Positions 1-7,214 of a DNA stretch of 10,574 nucleotides are shown here, one piece after another (position 1 is the stretch's first letter; each line of letters begins with the position of its first letter). The position numbers and the translations under genes were made by a program. This DNA comes from Methanobacteriota archaeon. Its GTDB lineage: Archaea; Thermoplasmatota; Poseidoniia; Poseidoniales; Thalassarchaeaceae. The DNA lies in the NCBI GenBank assembly GCA_002712645.1, contig PAUH01000005.1, positions 6,475 to 17,048 of the forward strand, read 5' to 3'. The notes beneath the pieces were generated by a model. That model ran no database searches. It was not told the DNA's origin and was given only the letters and a program-made list of their open reading frames with translations.

Positions 1-1773
1 TTCAAGCCACAACTAGACGTTTCTGCCGTCTCTGAGATGACGAAGCACAGGCACTCGTTAGGAATACACCCGGTATTCAGGATGGTCGACTCATGCGCTG
101 CTGAGTTCGCTGCGGTAACTCCCTACTATTATTCGACATATGAGGGCGGCAACGCTTCAAGAGGAATAGACAAGGTTCAAGCAGACGCCTTGAAAGAAGT
201 CAGGAGAATGGTCGTGATAGGATCGGGACCAATTAGAATAGGCCAGGGAATTGAATTCGACTATGGCTGTGTTCATGCAGTAGGTGCAATACGGGATATG
301 GGGCATGAGGCTATTATAATCAATAATAATCCTGAAACAGTATCAACTGACTTCGATACTAGCGATCGTCTGTATTTCGATCCTCTGACCCTTGAATCTG
401 TCATCGAAATACTTCTGAGGGAAAGGGCGGATGGCATAATTTTGCAATTTGGCGGTCAGACAGCAATCAATCTCGCACTGCCGATTCAGGGCCAGCTCGA
501 CCACTTGCATTCCATGGGGGTAGACTTGAAGATGGCTGGAACGTCACCAGATGCAGTCGATGAAGCGAGCGACAGGCACCGTTTCGAGGAGTTCGCTGCT
601 AGGAATGGATTGAGGATGCCGAGAGGCATTACGGCAAAAGATTCCATCGCAGTTAGGAATGGTGCTGCTGAGATAGGATTTCCAGTTTTGATCAGACCAT
701 CCTATGTGTTGGGCGGCAGAGGAATGGAGGTACTCGCGGACTCAAAGCAACTAGATGCATACATGTCTGAGGCCTACGTCGCACCTGAGAAGCCCCTCCT
801 AGTTGACGAATATCTCGGCAATGCCATAGAGCTGGATGTAGATGCCGTATGCGATGGTAACGAGGTGCTGATAGGCGCAGTGATGGAGCATCTAGAAGAG
901 GCAGGCATACATTCTGGCGATTCAACGTGCTTCATCCCTACTCAGAATGTATCAGACGCTATCCTCGAAGAGGTCGAAGAGTGGACCAAACGAATAGGGC
1001 TAAAACTCGGCGTGATCGGATGTTACAACATACAGTTCGCCATAAAGGGCGACGAGCTATTCGTGCTAGAGGTCAATCCGAGAGGATCCAGGACATTCCC
1101 CTTCGTTGCGAAGTCAACAGGCATCCCTCTCGCAAGAATAGCTGCAAGAATCACGATGGGTGACCGCCTAGAGGATTTGGACATACCCGAGAGACAGATG
1201 GACGCAGTTGCTGTCAAGGCGCCAGTTTTCCCATTCATAAAGCTCAGAGGACTAGATCCGGCGCCTGGGCCCGAGATGAAATCCACGGGAGAGGTGATGG
1301 GATCCCACAAGTCTCCTGCCGCTGCCTATCTGAAAGCAAGGATGGCCACAGAAATACCAGTCCCAACCCACGGAGGGGTATACATCACTGTGAAGGACGC
1401 AGACAAACATTCGATCATACCCCTTGCCCGGGAGCTCCATTCGATGGGCTTCGCCATTCATGCAACGCGTGGTACTGCTTCAGTAATCCGGGAGTCCGGG
1501 ACCTTACCTGCTAATACCGTCTACAGGATAGCTGAACAGGGCTCGCCGGACGCACTAGACTTAATGCGCCAAGGAAAGATCCAACTCATCATCAATACGC
1601 CTACTGGCTCTGGGGGTGCTATACTCGATGGAAATATGATGAGGAGACTCGCTGTCGAGCTAAATATCCCGTTTGTAACAACACTTTCAGGTGCAAAGAT
1701 GGAAGTTAAGGCGATATCTGAATTGATCAAGGGAGTGCCCGAGCCAAGGAGTCTGACAATCGGAACTGTCTAA
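1..1773 (+). CDS. carB: Carbamoyl-phosphate synthase large subunit, C-terminal part (5' truncated by window edge)
   Basis: This subunit makes carbamoyl phosphate from ammonia, bicarbonate and two ATP, feeding pyrimidine and arginine synthesis in the cytoplasm. The reading frame is open from base 1, so the ATG at 37 is internal and the gene begins outside the window. About 590 residues remain of the usual ~1,070. In fragment numbering they start at the end of the oligomerisation domain (VDSCAAEF, then TPYYYSTYE). Next come the second pre-ATP-grasp Rossmann segment (VIGSGPIRIGQGIEFDY, ~70-90) and the second ATP-grasp domain (~185-390, with RPSYVLGGRGMEV and the metal-binding end VLEVNPRGSRTFPF). 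The C-terminal MGS-like allosteric domain (~455-590) contains HATRGTASV and INTPTGSGG. This half phosphorylates carbamate in the known enzyme. The TAA stop overlaps the stop of convergent lysK by three bases. The missing N-terminal half could not be examined. Confidence 0.97.
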   Translation, partial: FKPQLDVSAVSEMTKHRHSLGIHPVFRMVDSCAAEFAAVTPYYYSTYEGGNASRGIDKVQADALKEVRRMVVIGSGPIRIGQGIEFDYGCVHAVGAIRDMGHEAIIINNNPETVSTDFDTSDRLYFDPLTLESVIEILLRERADGIILQFGGQTAINLALPIQGQLDHLHSMGVDLKMAGTSPDAVDEASDRHRFEEFAARNGLRMPRGITAKDSIAVRNGAAEIGFPVLIRPSYVLGGRGMEVLADSKQLDAYMSEAYVAPEKPLLVDEYLGNAIELDVDAVCDGNEVLIGAVMEHLEEAGIHSGDSTCFIPTQNVSDAILEEVEEWTKRIGLKLGVIGCYNIQFAIKGDELFVLEVNPRGSRTFPFVAKSTGIPLARIAARITMGDRLEDLDIPERQMDAVAVKAPVFPFIKLRGLDPAPGPEMKSTGEVMGSHKSPAAAYLKARMATEIPVPTHGGVYITVKDADKHSIIPLARELHSMGFAIHATRGTASVIRESGTLPANTVYRIAEQGSPDALDLMRQGKIQLIINTPTGSGGAILDGNMMRRLAVELNIPFVTTLSGAKMEVKAISELIKGVPEPRSLTIGTV

Positions 1774-3338
1774 GTCAGGGAAAATAACTCTGACAACTCA
1801 TCACGATCACATTCTGCCATTAATGTGGAGGCCTTGGGCCCGTTGCTTCTCCCGATTAGTATCGAATATATGGCCAAATATCCCTCCTTCGCCCCTATGC
1901 CGCATACGCCTATGGAATCAACAATCAAAGACCCTATGTCTGAATCGCTCCATTCACATTCTTTGATCTGGGTTCCGAGATGCCTTATGAAAGCAATTTG
2001 ATCACTATCGAGAGTATCTAGTATGGCGCGATCTGCAATTTTCGATATTTCTATTCGGCTTTCTTCTGGGAAGTGCTTTCCATCGATCCAAGCACGCATC
2101 CTCGATAGACGTAATTTCAACGCCTCAGACGGGTATCCTGAAAGATGTCCGGATTTTCGCAATGATTCCCAAACAAGTTCGTCTTCGGATCTGATTTGTG
2201 CCAAAAGTGAAAGATGTCTGAATGGGACCTGTCCTGCCTCAATGGGCGCGTCTCTCGCAATTTGGCTCAGTCTGAGTGCACCATGTGCCGTAGCTGCTGC
2301 CACTTGCTTCCGACGCGGCTCGTCATCCCGAACAACGGGAGGAGATTTCACAAGTCTTTCATATTCATCCGCCATTTCGAACAGCATATTCCCTGTATTG
2401 AAATCGATATGTTTGGACATTTTTGTCCTGGCAATCATGTACCTTACAATCTCTGGAGGGACGATTTCTAGAGTCTCTAGGGGGCCAATCGTATTCCCGC
2501 TGGAACTGGACATGGGCCCCATGCCTTTGATCTGTATCCATTCATAGACCATTTTGCTGGGAGGTTCATGACCCAGGAGACGTGAAATCGGTATTCCCGT
2601 GTCATATGAGCCACCTGCTGAACCATGATCTTTGCCGGCTGGCTCACAGGTTATGCCATGAAGGCCCCACCGAGCAGCCCAATCAACTCTCCAAGGCATT
2701 TTTCCATCTGCTTTTCTTATGTCTGACTTTCCTTCTACACCGTGCCTATCCTTCCAATGGACATACGGGCGATCGTACCCAGTCACTCTTACCCCATCGA
2801 GACTCCCATCGGATCCAAGAGGATTGTATGGAAACCAATACTCATCAAGATCCCTGCCGGATATGGTTTCTATGATGCCTCTTATCTCATCACGCTTCTC
2901 GATGACGGAATGAATTCTGTTTTCCAAGGCTCCTGATGCGTATACTTCGTGGTTTAGAACAACTTCTGGGACTACGCCTATGGCTTCTAGAGACTTCAGG
3001 AAGGGACCTAGAAAGTGGTCAGCATAGTTTCCTAGCGAAGCATCTGGCTTTCCATCGACCCCAGGGGCTGGTATGAATGCAAGAGGATGACCGATATACT
3101 GCTCATAGGAATCATCAAGAAATGAATACACCCTTCTCAACGGGTCCATGCTGTCCACGATGAATATGTATCTCGATTCGATACCTCTGTCCAGGCAGCT
3201 TCGATGTATCATTTCCGCAGAAAGGATCTCTCTCAGATGACCTATGTGAAAACTTCCAGAGGGAGTTATCCCCGATGCTACCGTCTGTGGCCCACCTCTC
3301 TCCGAGAGGACTCTTGCAGCATGATCCGCCCAGTGCAT
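1770..3338 (-). CDS. lysK: Class I lysyl-tRNA synthetase
   Basis: This enzyme charges tRNA-Lys with lysine. It is the class I type (LysRS1) found in most euryarchaea and some bacteria, unrelated to the common class II LysRS. The 522-residue protein has the HIGH signature intact (SGSFHIGHLRE, residues 27-37) and a KMSKS-loop variant MSSSSGN at 276-282. It also has the family motifs WRVDWAARW (216-224) and GKDHGSAGGSYDTG (235-248), followed by a helical anticodon-binding C-terminal half. Around residues 168-205, where zinc-binding LysRS1 proteins as I remember them carry CxxC pairs, there are no cysteines. The start at 3338 is supported by a strong Shine-Dalgarno GAGGAAGG about 5 bases upstream. 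That site contains the TGA stop of the upstream gfcR-like gene, so the two are probably co-transcribed and translationally coupled. The 3' end meets carB tail to tail. Confidence 0.96.
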   Translation of the reverse strand: MHWADHAARVLSERGGPQTVASGITPSGSFHIGHLREILSAEMIHRSCLDRGIESRYIFIVDSMDPLRRVYSFLDDSYEQYIGHPLAFIPAPGVDGKPDASLGNYADHFLGPFLKSLEAIGVVPEVVLNHEVYASGALENRIHSVIEKRDEIRGIIETISGRDLDEYWFPYNPLGSDGSLDGVRVTGYDRPYVHWKDRHGVEGKSDIRKADGKMPWRVDWAARWGLHGITCEPAGKDHGSAGGSYDTGIPISRLLGHEPPSKMVYEWIQIKGMGPMSSSSGNTIGPLETLEIVPPEIVRYMIARTKMSKHIDFNTGNMLFEMADEYERLVKSPPVVRDDEPRRKQVAAATAHGALRLSQIARDAPIEAGQVPFRHLSLLAQIRSEDELVWESLRKSGHLSGYPSEALKLRLSRMRAWIDGKHFPEESRIEISKIADRAILDTLDSDQIAFIRHLGTQIKECEWSDSDIGSLIVDSIGVCGIGAKEGYLAIYSILIGRSNGPKASTLMAECDRDELSELFSLT

Positions 3339-3349
3339 GTGTGCCTTCC

Positions 3350-3934
3350 TCAGATTCTAGCAGCGCGAACAAGGGCCCTCAGGGGGACGCCATCGATTTC
3401 GTCCATCCAAGTCTTATTCACTAATACAAGACAGAGTAAAACTTCGGCACCAGCATTAGTGAGGTGTTCGATGGTTTTACGCATGGTCAAACCCGACGAA
3501 ACGACGTCGTCTATTACAACGACTCTTTTACCCTCTACACCTGCAAAAACTTCTGACAAGTGCCCACCTTCCTCTTCGCTAATACTACGGGCCACACTGA
3601 GTTCAAGATCCATCCCAGAAGCTATGCATGTGGCAAATGGTATGCCGTTGATGGAAATACCGACTATTGAGTCAACTTCCTCCTCTATTTCTTCCAGCAT
3701 TATGTCTGCGAATATTTCCGAGACCGCCTCGATCCTCTCACCTTTGACGGCTATGGACCTCCATCCGACTCTGATATCTGCAGGATGATCCTCAACTGGC
3801 TGCTGACTGGACGATAACCATTGGATCGTTGTCTGGGACAAAGAGAGCTCATCAGCTATTTGTTGAGAGTTAAGCCCCTTTGCTTTCATGGTGGCGACTG
3901 TTGAGCGGAGCTCATCGATAGACTGAGGCGGCAT
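3350..3934 (-). CDS. gfcR: GfcR-like transcriptional regulator: HTH plus orotate phosphoribosyltransferase-like domain
   Basis: The 194-residue protein has an N-terminal helix-turn-helix (about 18-42, GLNSQQIADELSLSQTTIQWL) joined to a type I phosphoribosyltransferase domain. The PRPP-binding loop VVVIDDVVSSGLT lies at 138-150. This architecture matches the archaeal 'orotate phosphoribosyltransferase-like' family. The haloarchaeal member GfcR activates sugar-catabolism genes rather than acting as a PyrE enzyme. Function here is inferred from that family; the target genes cannot be seen. It lies 57 bases downstream of dut and 11 bases upstream of lysK on the same strand, which suggests a dut-gfcR-lysK transcription unit. 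The ATG at 3934 has a G-rich stretch (GGGGTGG) about 11 bases upstream. A plain PyrE enzyme is less likely because of the HTH and the order of domains. Confidence 0.85.
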   Translation of the reverse strand: MPPQSIDELRSTVATMKAKGLNSQQIADELSLSQTTIQWLSSSQQPVEDHPADIRVGWRSIAVKGERIEAVSEIFADIMLEEIEEEVDSIVGISINGIPFATCIASGMDLELSVARSISEEEGGHLSEVFAGVEGKRVVVIDDVVSSGLTMRKTIEHLTNAGAEVLLCLVLVNKTWMDEIDGVPLRALVRAARI

Positions 3935-3991
3935 GGCCTGAAGCCCACCCCGGGTAACAAGAATGCTTCGGACATAGTTTACGTTTCAAAC

Positions 3992-4441
3992 TCAGAAACG
4001 ACCTGTTGAGCCAAAACCGCCTTCCCCTCTTTCCGTATCCCCCAGAGACTCCAGATTTACCTCGGTAAACTCGCTCGGCGGGATGGGCGCTATCACCATC
4101 TGCGCAATACGTTCTCCTTTCTCTATGGTGTAAGAACTCCCTTCTCCGATCCAAGTCATGAGCACGAACAACTCTCCTCGATAATCGGCATCAATCGTTC
4201 CAATGCTATGCGGAAGAATGAGTCCCTTTCGACCAAGAGACGATCTTGCACGTATCTGCCCCTCGTATCCAACCGGAATGGCAACTTTCAACCCAGTCGG
4301 AACCATGGTTGAGCTTCTGAATTCTACGACGGTCTGTTCGAGGGCTCTTATGTCCCATCCAGCTGCGAATTTCGAGCCCCTCACGGGTAATGCAGCATCA
4401 GGGTGAGTGCGTACCACCTTCACTTCGATGGGAGCGGCCAT
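3992..4441 (-). CDS. dut: Deoxyuridine 5'-triphosphate nucleotidohydrolase (trimeric dUTPase)
   Basis: dUTPase hydrolyses dUTP to dUMP and pyrophosphate, keeping uracil out of DNA and supplying dUMP for dTMP synthesis. At 149 residues it has the usual size of the homotrimeric family, and all five motifs are visible. They are motif I AAGWDIRA (26-33), motif II RARSSLGRKG (64-73), motif III GTIDADYRGEL (81-91, with the catalytic Asp and the uracil-stacking Tyr), motif IV KGERIAQMV (108-116) and the glycine-rich motif V RGEGGFGSTG (138-147). Motif V rules out the related dCTP deaminase, which lacks this P-loop-like tail. The gene is divergent from aIF2-beta with 71 bases between starts, and gfcR follows on the same strand. 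The start at 4441 has only a weak ribosome site (AAAGGAC directly before ATG). Confidence 0.96.
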   Translation of the reverse strand: MAAPIEVKVVRTHPDAALPVRGSKFAAGWDIRALEQTVVEFRSSTMVPTGLKVAIPVGYEGQIRARSSLGRKGLILPHSIGTIDADYRGELFVLMTWIGEGSSYTIEKGERIAQMVIAPIPPSEFTEVNLESLGDTERGEGGFGSTGRF

Positions 4442-4469
4442 GTCCTTTGCTAGGGCTATGTGTCCATAT

Positions 4470-4483
4470 CCTCTCCGGTGAGG
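4470..4483. promoter_or_regulatory. Near-palindrome in the dut / aIF2-beta divergent promoter region
   Basis: The 71-base region between the two divergent starts holds CCTCTCCGGTGAGG, a 14-bp dyad in which six of seven base pairs match. It sits roughly midway, so a bound protein could affect both promoters. No clear TATA box is seen for either gene. Whether this is an operator is speculation; a short dyad like this can occur by chance. Confidence 0.25.
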
Positions 4484-4512
4484 TGAAAAGGGACGGGTGG
4501 TTCAGCAGCCAC

Positions 4513-4923
4513 ATGGGAGAGTTCGATTACGAGTCGCTGTTGGACAGGGCCAGGGACCGTATTCCAAAGGATATAAGCGAACGTGCTCGCTGGACTATGC
4601 CTGAGCCAGAGATTCTTCTGGAAGGAAATCAGACTATACTTCGAAACTTCTCCTCGATAGTCGACTCAATGGATCGTGATGCCAACCATGTCTATCAATT
4701 CCTGATCAATGAACTGGGTACTTCCGGCACCCAGGAATCCACTCGAATATTGCTCAAAGGAAGAGTGCCGCCGAAGAGAATCAAGGAGAAAATAGTGGCC
4801 TATGTCAAGACATTCATTCTTTGCGGGCAGTGCAAAGCACCAGATACCAGATTCATCAAAGAAGATCGTACTTATTTGCTGAAATGTCAGGCATGTGGCG
4901 CCACTAGGCCCGTACGTCTATGA
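4513..4923 (+). CDS. eif2b: Translation initiation factor 2 subunit beta (aIF2-beta)
   Basis: This is the beta subunit of the heterotrimeric factor that brings initiator Met-tRNA to the archaeal small ribosomal subunit. From the ATG at 4513 it is 136 residues, the normal archaeal size. It starts with the typical helix (DYESLLDRARDRIP, 5-18), followed by the core alpha-beta domain with LLKGRVPPKRIKEKI (80-94). It ends in a Cys4 zinc knuckle: C104-x2-C107 and C125-x2-C128. The frame stays open upstream to an ATG at 4390, but that extension overlaps dut on the other strand, has no family similarity and would add 41 residues, so 4513 is preferred. A GTG at 4483 is another possible start. GGGTGG about 12 bases before 4513 is a weak ribosome site. 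A CPBP-like gene begins about 25 bases after the stop. Confidence 0.95.
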   Translation: MGEFDYESLLDRARDRIPKDISERARWTMPEPEILLEGNQTILRNFSSIVDSMDRDANHVYQFLINELGTSGTQESTRILLKGRVPPKRIKEKIVAYVKTFILCGQCKAPDTRFIKEDRTYLLKCQACGATRPVRL

Positions 4924-4948
4924 TCTTGCTACAGCAGCCACAAAGGAT

Positions 4949-5662
4949 ATGCATGATGCATTCCGAGATTTTGGCATGGAATCGAAGAAAAATGCATTAC
5001 TAGCAATATTGCTGGTCGGCTTCGTCCCCACCCTTTCGATATTGATGACACTCTTGGTGATAGACGGTGAATTGGCATCCCAGGCATTCTTCATTTTGTG
5101 TAAGGCATGGTTATTATTCATTCCAACATACTGGTTCTTGCGGGTCGAGGGAAATCCTATCTCATGGTCGCCTTCAGATAAAAACGGAATATTCGAGGGG
5201 GTCGTCACAGGCGTGGCTATGAGCGTGATAATATTCGTAGTATGGATGGTTCTTGGAGATTCCATAGATGCCGAATCCATGGTCGAACAGTTGCAAAACA
5301 CCGGTCTGACCAGTATTGAAGTCTACGTGGCTGGAATGTTTTACTGGATATTTCTCAATAGTATGCTTGAGGAGTATGTTTTCCGTTGGTTCATAACTGT
5401 AAAGGGAATTGAACTTACAGGAAGTGAATCCGGAGGGATCATCCTATCCGCCTTGTTGTTCACTCTTCATCACGCTCTAGCACTTCATCTGTTCGGGTTC
5501 GAATGGTGGCAGACTGGAATAGCATGTTTCGGCTTGATCTCAGCAGCTGCAATTTGGTCATGGCTGTACATACGCCATAGGTCGATATGGGTCTGCTGGA
5601 TATCCCACGCCATTTGTGACGTCGCTGTATTCGCGATAGGATACCAACTGGTGTTCAACTGA
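4949..5662 (+). CDS. CPBP (CAAX/Abi-type) intramembrane metalloprotease-like protein
   Basis: This is a multi-pass membrane protein with about six to seven hydrophobic segments. From the ATG at 4949 (237 residues) it carries the three CPBP motifs: EEYVFR (residues 141-146), FTLHH (171-175) and HAICD (220-224, HxxxD). The motif residues correspond to the glutamates and histidines that bind metal in the type II CAAX prenyl protease Rce1. Archaeal members may process prenylated or other membrane proteins, but the substrate is unknown. The first ATG in the frame is at 4895, inside aIF2-beta. I prefer 4949 because AAAGGA lies just before it, though the spacing is very short; 4976 (MESKKN) is also possible. 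Co-transcription with aIF2-beta is likely given the short gap. Confidence 0.85.
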   Translation: MHDAFRDFGMESKKNALLAILLVGFVPTLSILMTLLVIDGELASQAFFILCKAWLLFIPTYWFLRVEGNPISWSPSDKNGIFEGVVTGVAMSVIIFVVWMVLGDSIDAESMVEQLQNTGLTSIEVYVAGMFYWIFLNSMLEEYVFRWFITVKGIELTGSESGGIILSALLFTLHHALALHLFGFEWWQTGIACFGLISAAAIWSWLYIRHRSIWVCWISHAICDVAVFAIGYQLVFN

Positions 5663-5673
5663 AAATATAGATA
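5661..5673 (+). promoter_or_regulatory. TATA-like box for the proline-rich DUF4190-like gene
   Basis: The A/T-rich stretch TGAAAATATAGAT spans the CPBP stop codon. Its centre lies about 30 bases before the GTG start at 5697. Archaeal transcription normally starts some 25 bases after the TATA box, which would put the transcript start nearly on the GTG. This suggests a leaderless mRNA, and no Shine-Dalgarno is seen before the start. Confidence 0.5.
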
Positions 5674-5696
5674 GCCATCTCCTTTTCTGCGATAAC

Positions 5697-6143
5697 GTGG
5701 TTTCCAACAATCCCCCTCCTCCTGCGCCGCCGCCGCCACCTGCGCCCCCATCTCCTCCAGAGGTTCCAACCCCCTCCCCTACTCCTGTGCCCGTGCCCTT
5801 ACCGCAGGGAATTCCCCCCGGCTTAGTCCAGGGAAATGTGATAGTTTCCTATCAGCGTCTTCCGTCCAATAGCGCAGCTGCAGCAGGCATGGTATTGGGG
5901 ATCGTGTCTCTTATATTCACTGTCATCGCCCCGCTATTCTTCTTCTTTTGTTGCTTCTTATCTCTGCCAATGGCCCTGGTTGGAGTCGCCTTCTCGCATG
6001 CGGGGCTCTCGAACTCTAGAACATCCGGTGTGGGCAACGGCCAAGCAGTGGCCGGACTAATACTCAACTACATACAAGTCGTGCCCTTTGCGATACTAAT
6101 GATTCTGGTTCTGCTTGGAGTCGCAACAATACCAGAGGTCTAA
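5697..6143 (+). CDS. Proline-rich, DUF4190-like membrane protein
   Basis: The 148-residue protein begins with GTG. Residues 6-41 are extremely proline-rich (22 of 36, including runs of four and five), with S/T/V/E between them. Two hydrophobic stretches follow: about 62-98, broken by polar or cysteine residues (FFFFCCF), and about 115-143. The pattern GMVLGIVSLIF, then PMALVGVAFSHAGL, then GNGQAVAGLILNYI matches the DUF4190 type of small two-helix membrane protein, usually of unknown function and often preceded by a proline-rich tail. The tail may face the cytoplasm and bind other proteins, but this is inference. Only three bases separate its stop from that of the convergent SDR-like gene. 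A T5 run at about 6158-6162, inside that neighbour, could help end transcription. Confidence 0.8.
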   Translation: MVSNNPPPPAPPPPPAPPSPPEVPTPSPTPVPVPLPQGIPPGLVQGNVIVSYQRLPSNSAAAAGMVLGIVSLIFTVIAPLFFFFCCFLSLPMALVGVAFSHAGLSNSRTSGVGNGQAVAGLILNYIQVVPFAILMILVLLGVATIPEV

Positions 6144-6146
6144 TCA

Positions 6147-7094
6147 TCACACGTCGTTTTTATCGGGTGAAGAATATCTTCTTTCACGAAGGTCGTTATG
6201 GTATTTGAGACCCAAACTAGCACCATTTTCTGAGATCCATTCGCTGAACAGCAATTTCCCCAGGGGCTCTTCTTCAGAAGCCATAAGACCTTGCATTAGA
6301 CCTCTTATTTCGGCCATTGTTATGACGTCATCTTTCAGGAAAATCCCGAATACTCTACCAGCCAACCAGCCAGCTACAGGGGGAGCCGGAATGATTAGTC
6401 TACTGGCCCCCATCCCTCTCGCTATCGTCTTGACGAATTCTTTGTAGGTGTAAATTTCAGGACCTGCAACATCCATTGTGACATTTTCATCTTTCATGCC
6501 GGCTTCTATCGCCATAAGAGCGACATCTTCGACGTGAACAGGTTGTATTGGGTATTTTCCCCATCCGAATAATCCGAAGACAGGGAACTTTCTGATCAGC
6601 CAAGCCATGTTGTTGACCAGCACATTCCTCCTACCGCCAAAAAGAAGAGTCGGTCTGATAACTGCATACGAGTTTCCAGACGCTCTCAACGCACGCTCTG
6701 CCTCCACCTTACCCTGGAAGTATGTCCATCCGGGAGCATCTTCGGGACGAGAGACGCTGAAATGAACCACTCTGCCCACTCCAGCCTCTAATGCCGCATC
6801 GAATAATATCGAGCAGTTTCTTGTAGCCAAAGAATGATCGTAACCGCCTGATTTCTTGTTATATCTGACCCAGTAGGTGTTGTACAAAACCTCTGCACCA
6901 CGTAGAGATTGAACGAGAGAATCCCTGTCTTCGAAATCAAGGGGAAGCACCTCGACACTTCCATCAAATGGATCGTCTCTCCCAATTGCATTGGTTAGAG
7001 TTTTGACCCGTACTCCTCGGTCTAGAAGTAATTTGGCAATCCATCTTCCCGAATAGCCGAATGCTCCCGTGACCACGTGGAAGCCATCAGCCAT
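6147..7094 (-). CDS. NAD(P)-binding extended/atypical short-chain dehydrogenase-like protein
   Basis: The 315-residue protein has an N-terminal Rossmann fold with the nucleotide motif TGAFGYSG (9-16, TGxxGxxG). An acidic segment LDFEDRDSL follows at 52-60. The YxxxK pair is at Y125/K129 (TYFQGKVEAE), with a candidate catalytic serine in HFSVSRP (111-117). The segment IQPVHVEDVA (183-192) is typical of NDUFA9/NmrA-like and UDP-sugar-epimerase-like proteins. It probably binds NAD(P)H and acts on a nucleotide sugar, quinone or lipid-linked substrate, or works as a redox sensor. The sequence does not decide which. The start at 7094 has GGAT just before it and shares a 120-base divergent region with the GST-like gene, in which I see no clear TATA box. 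Confidence 0.85.
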   Translation of the reverse strand: MADGFHVVTGAFGYSGRWIAKLLLDRGVRVKTLTNAIGRDDPFDGSVEVLPLDFEDRDSLVQSLRGAEVLYNTYWVRYNKKSGGYDHSLATRNCSILFDAALEAGVGRVVHFSVSRPEDAPGWTYFQGKVEAERALRASGNSYAVIRPTLLFGGRRNVLVNNMAWLIRKFPVFGLFGWGKYPIQPVHVEDVALMAIEAGMKDENVTMDVAGPEIYTYKEFVKTIARGMGASRLIIPAPPVAGWLAGRVFGIFLKDDVITMAEIRGLMQGLMASEEEPLGKLLFSEWISENGASLGLKYHNDLRERRYSSPDKNDV

Positions 7095-7214
7095 ATCCGG
7101 CCCTGAGCGAAACGTCGGAAAAACACCGCGGATGACTTTCTATGCTGGCTGCAAGGTATTGAGCGGGCATTCCTGATTCGATGGATTCACAAGGCCCCCT
7201 TTGAGCGCAATATC

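Noticed and set aside
1774..1794. Possible 5-bp hairpin GTCAG/CTGAC after the carB stop as a terminator
   Set aside because: The stem is short with an 11-base loop, no T-run follows on the plus strand, and it lies within the lysK coding sequence.
2023..2547. Open frame of 174 codons on the plus strand inside lysK
   Set aside because: It is antisense to a well-supported LysRS and has no recognisable motifs; a shadow frame.
3204..3788. Open frame of 194 codons on the plus strand across lysK start and the gfcR-like gene
   Set aside because: It is antisense to two recognised genes, with low-complexity Ser/Thr-rich translation; a shadow frame.
4390..4512. N-terminal extension of aIF2-beta from an upstream ATG
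   Set aside because: It overlaps dut on the opposite strand, adds 41 residues without family similarity, and the 136-residue form matches the usual size.
4918..5301. Open frame of 127 codons on the minus strand inside the CPBP-like gene
   Set aside because: It is antisense to a protein with all three CPBP motifs and has no supporting features of its own.
7095..7214. Searched the divergent gap for a small RNA, tRNA or TATA box
   Set aside because: No cloverleaf, clear TATA box or strong dyad was seen in these 120 bases.
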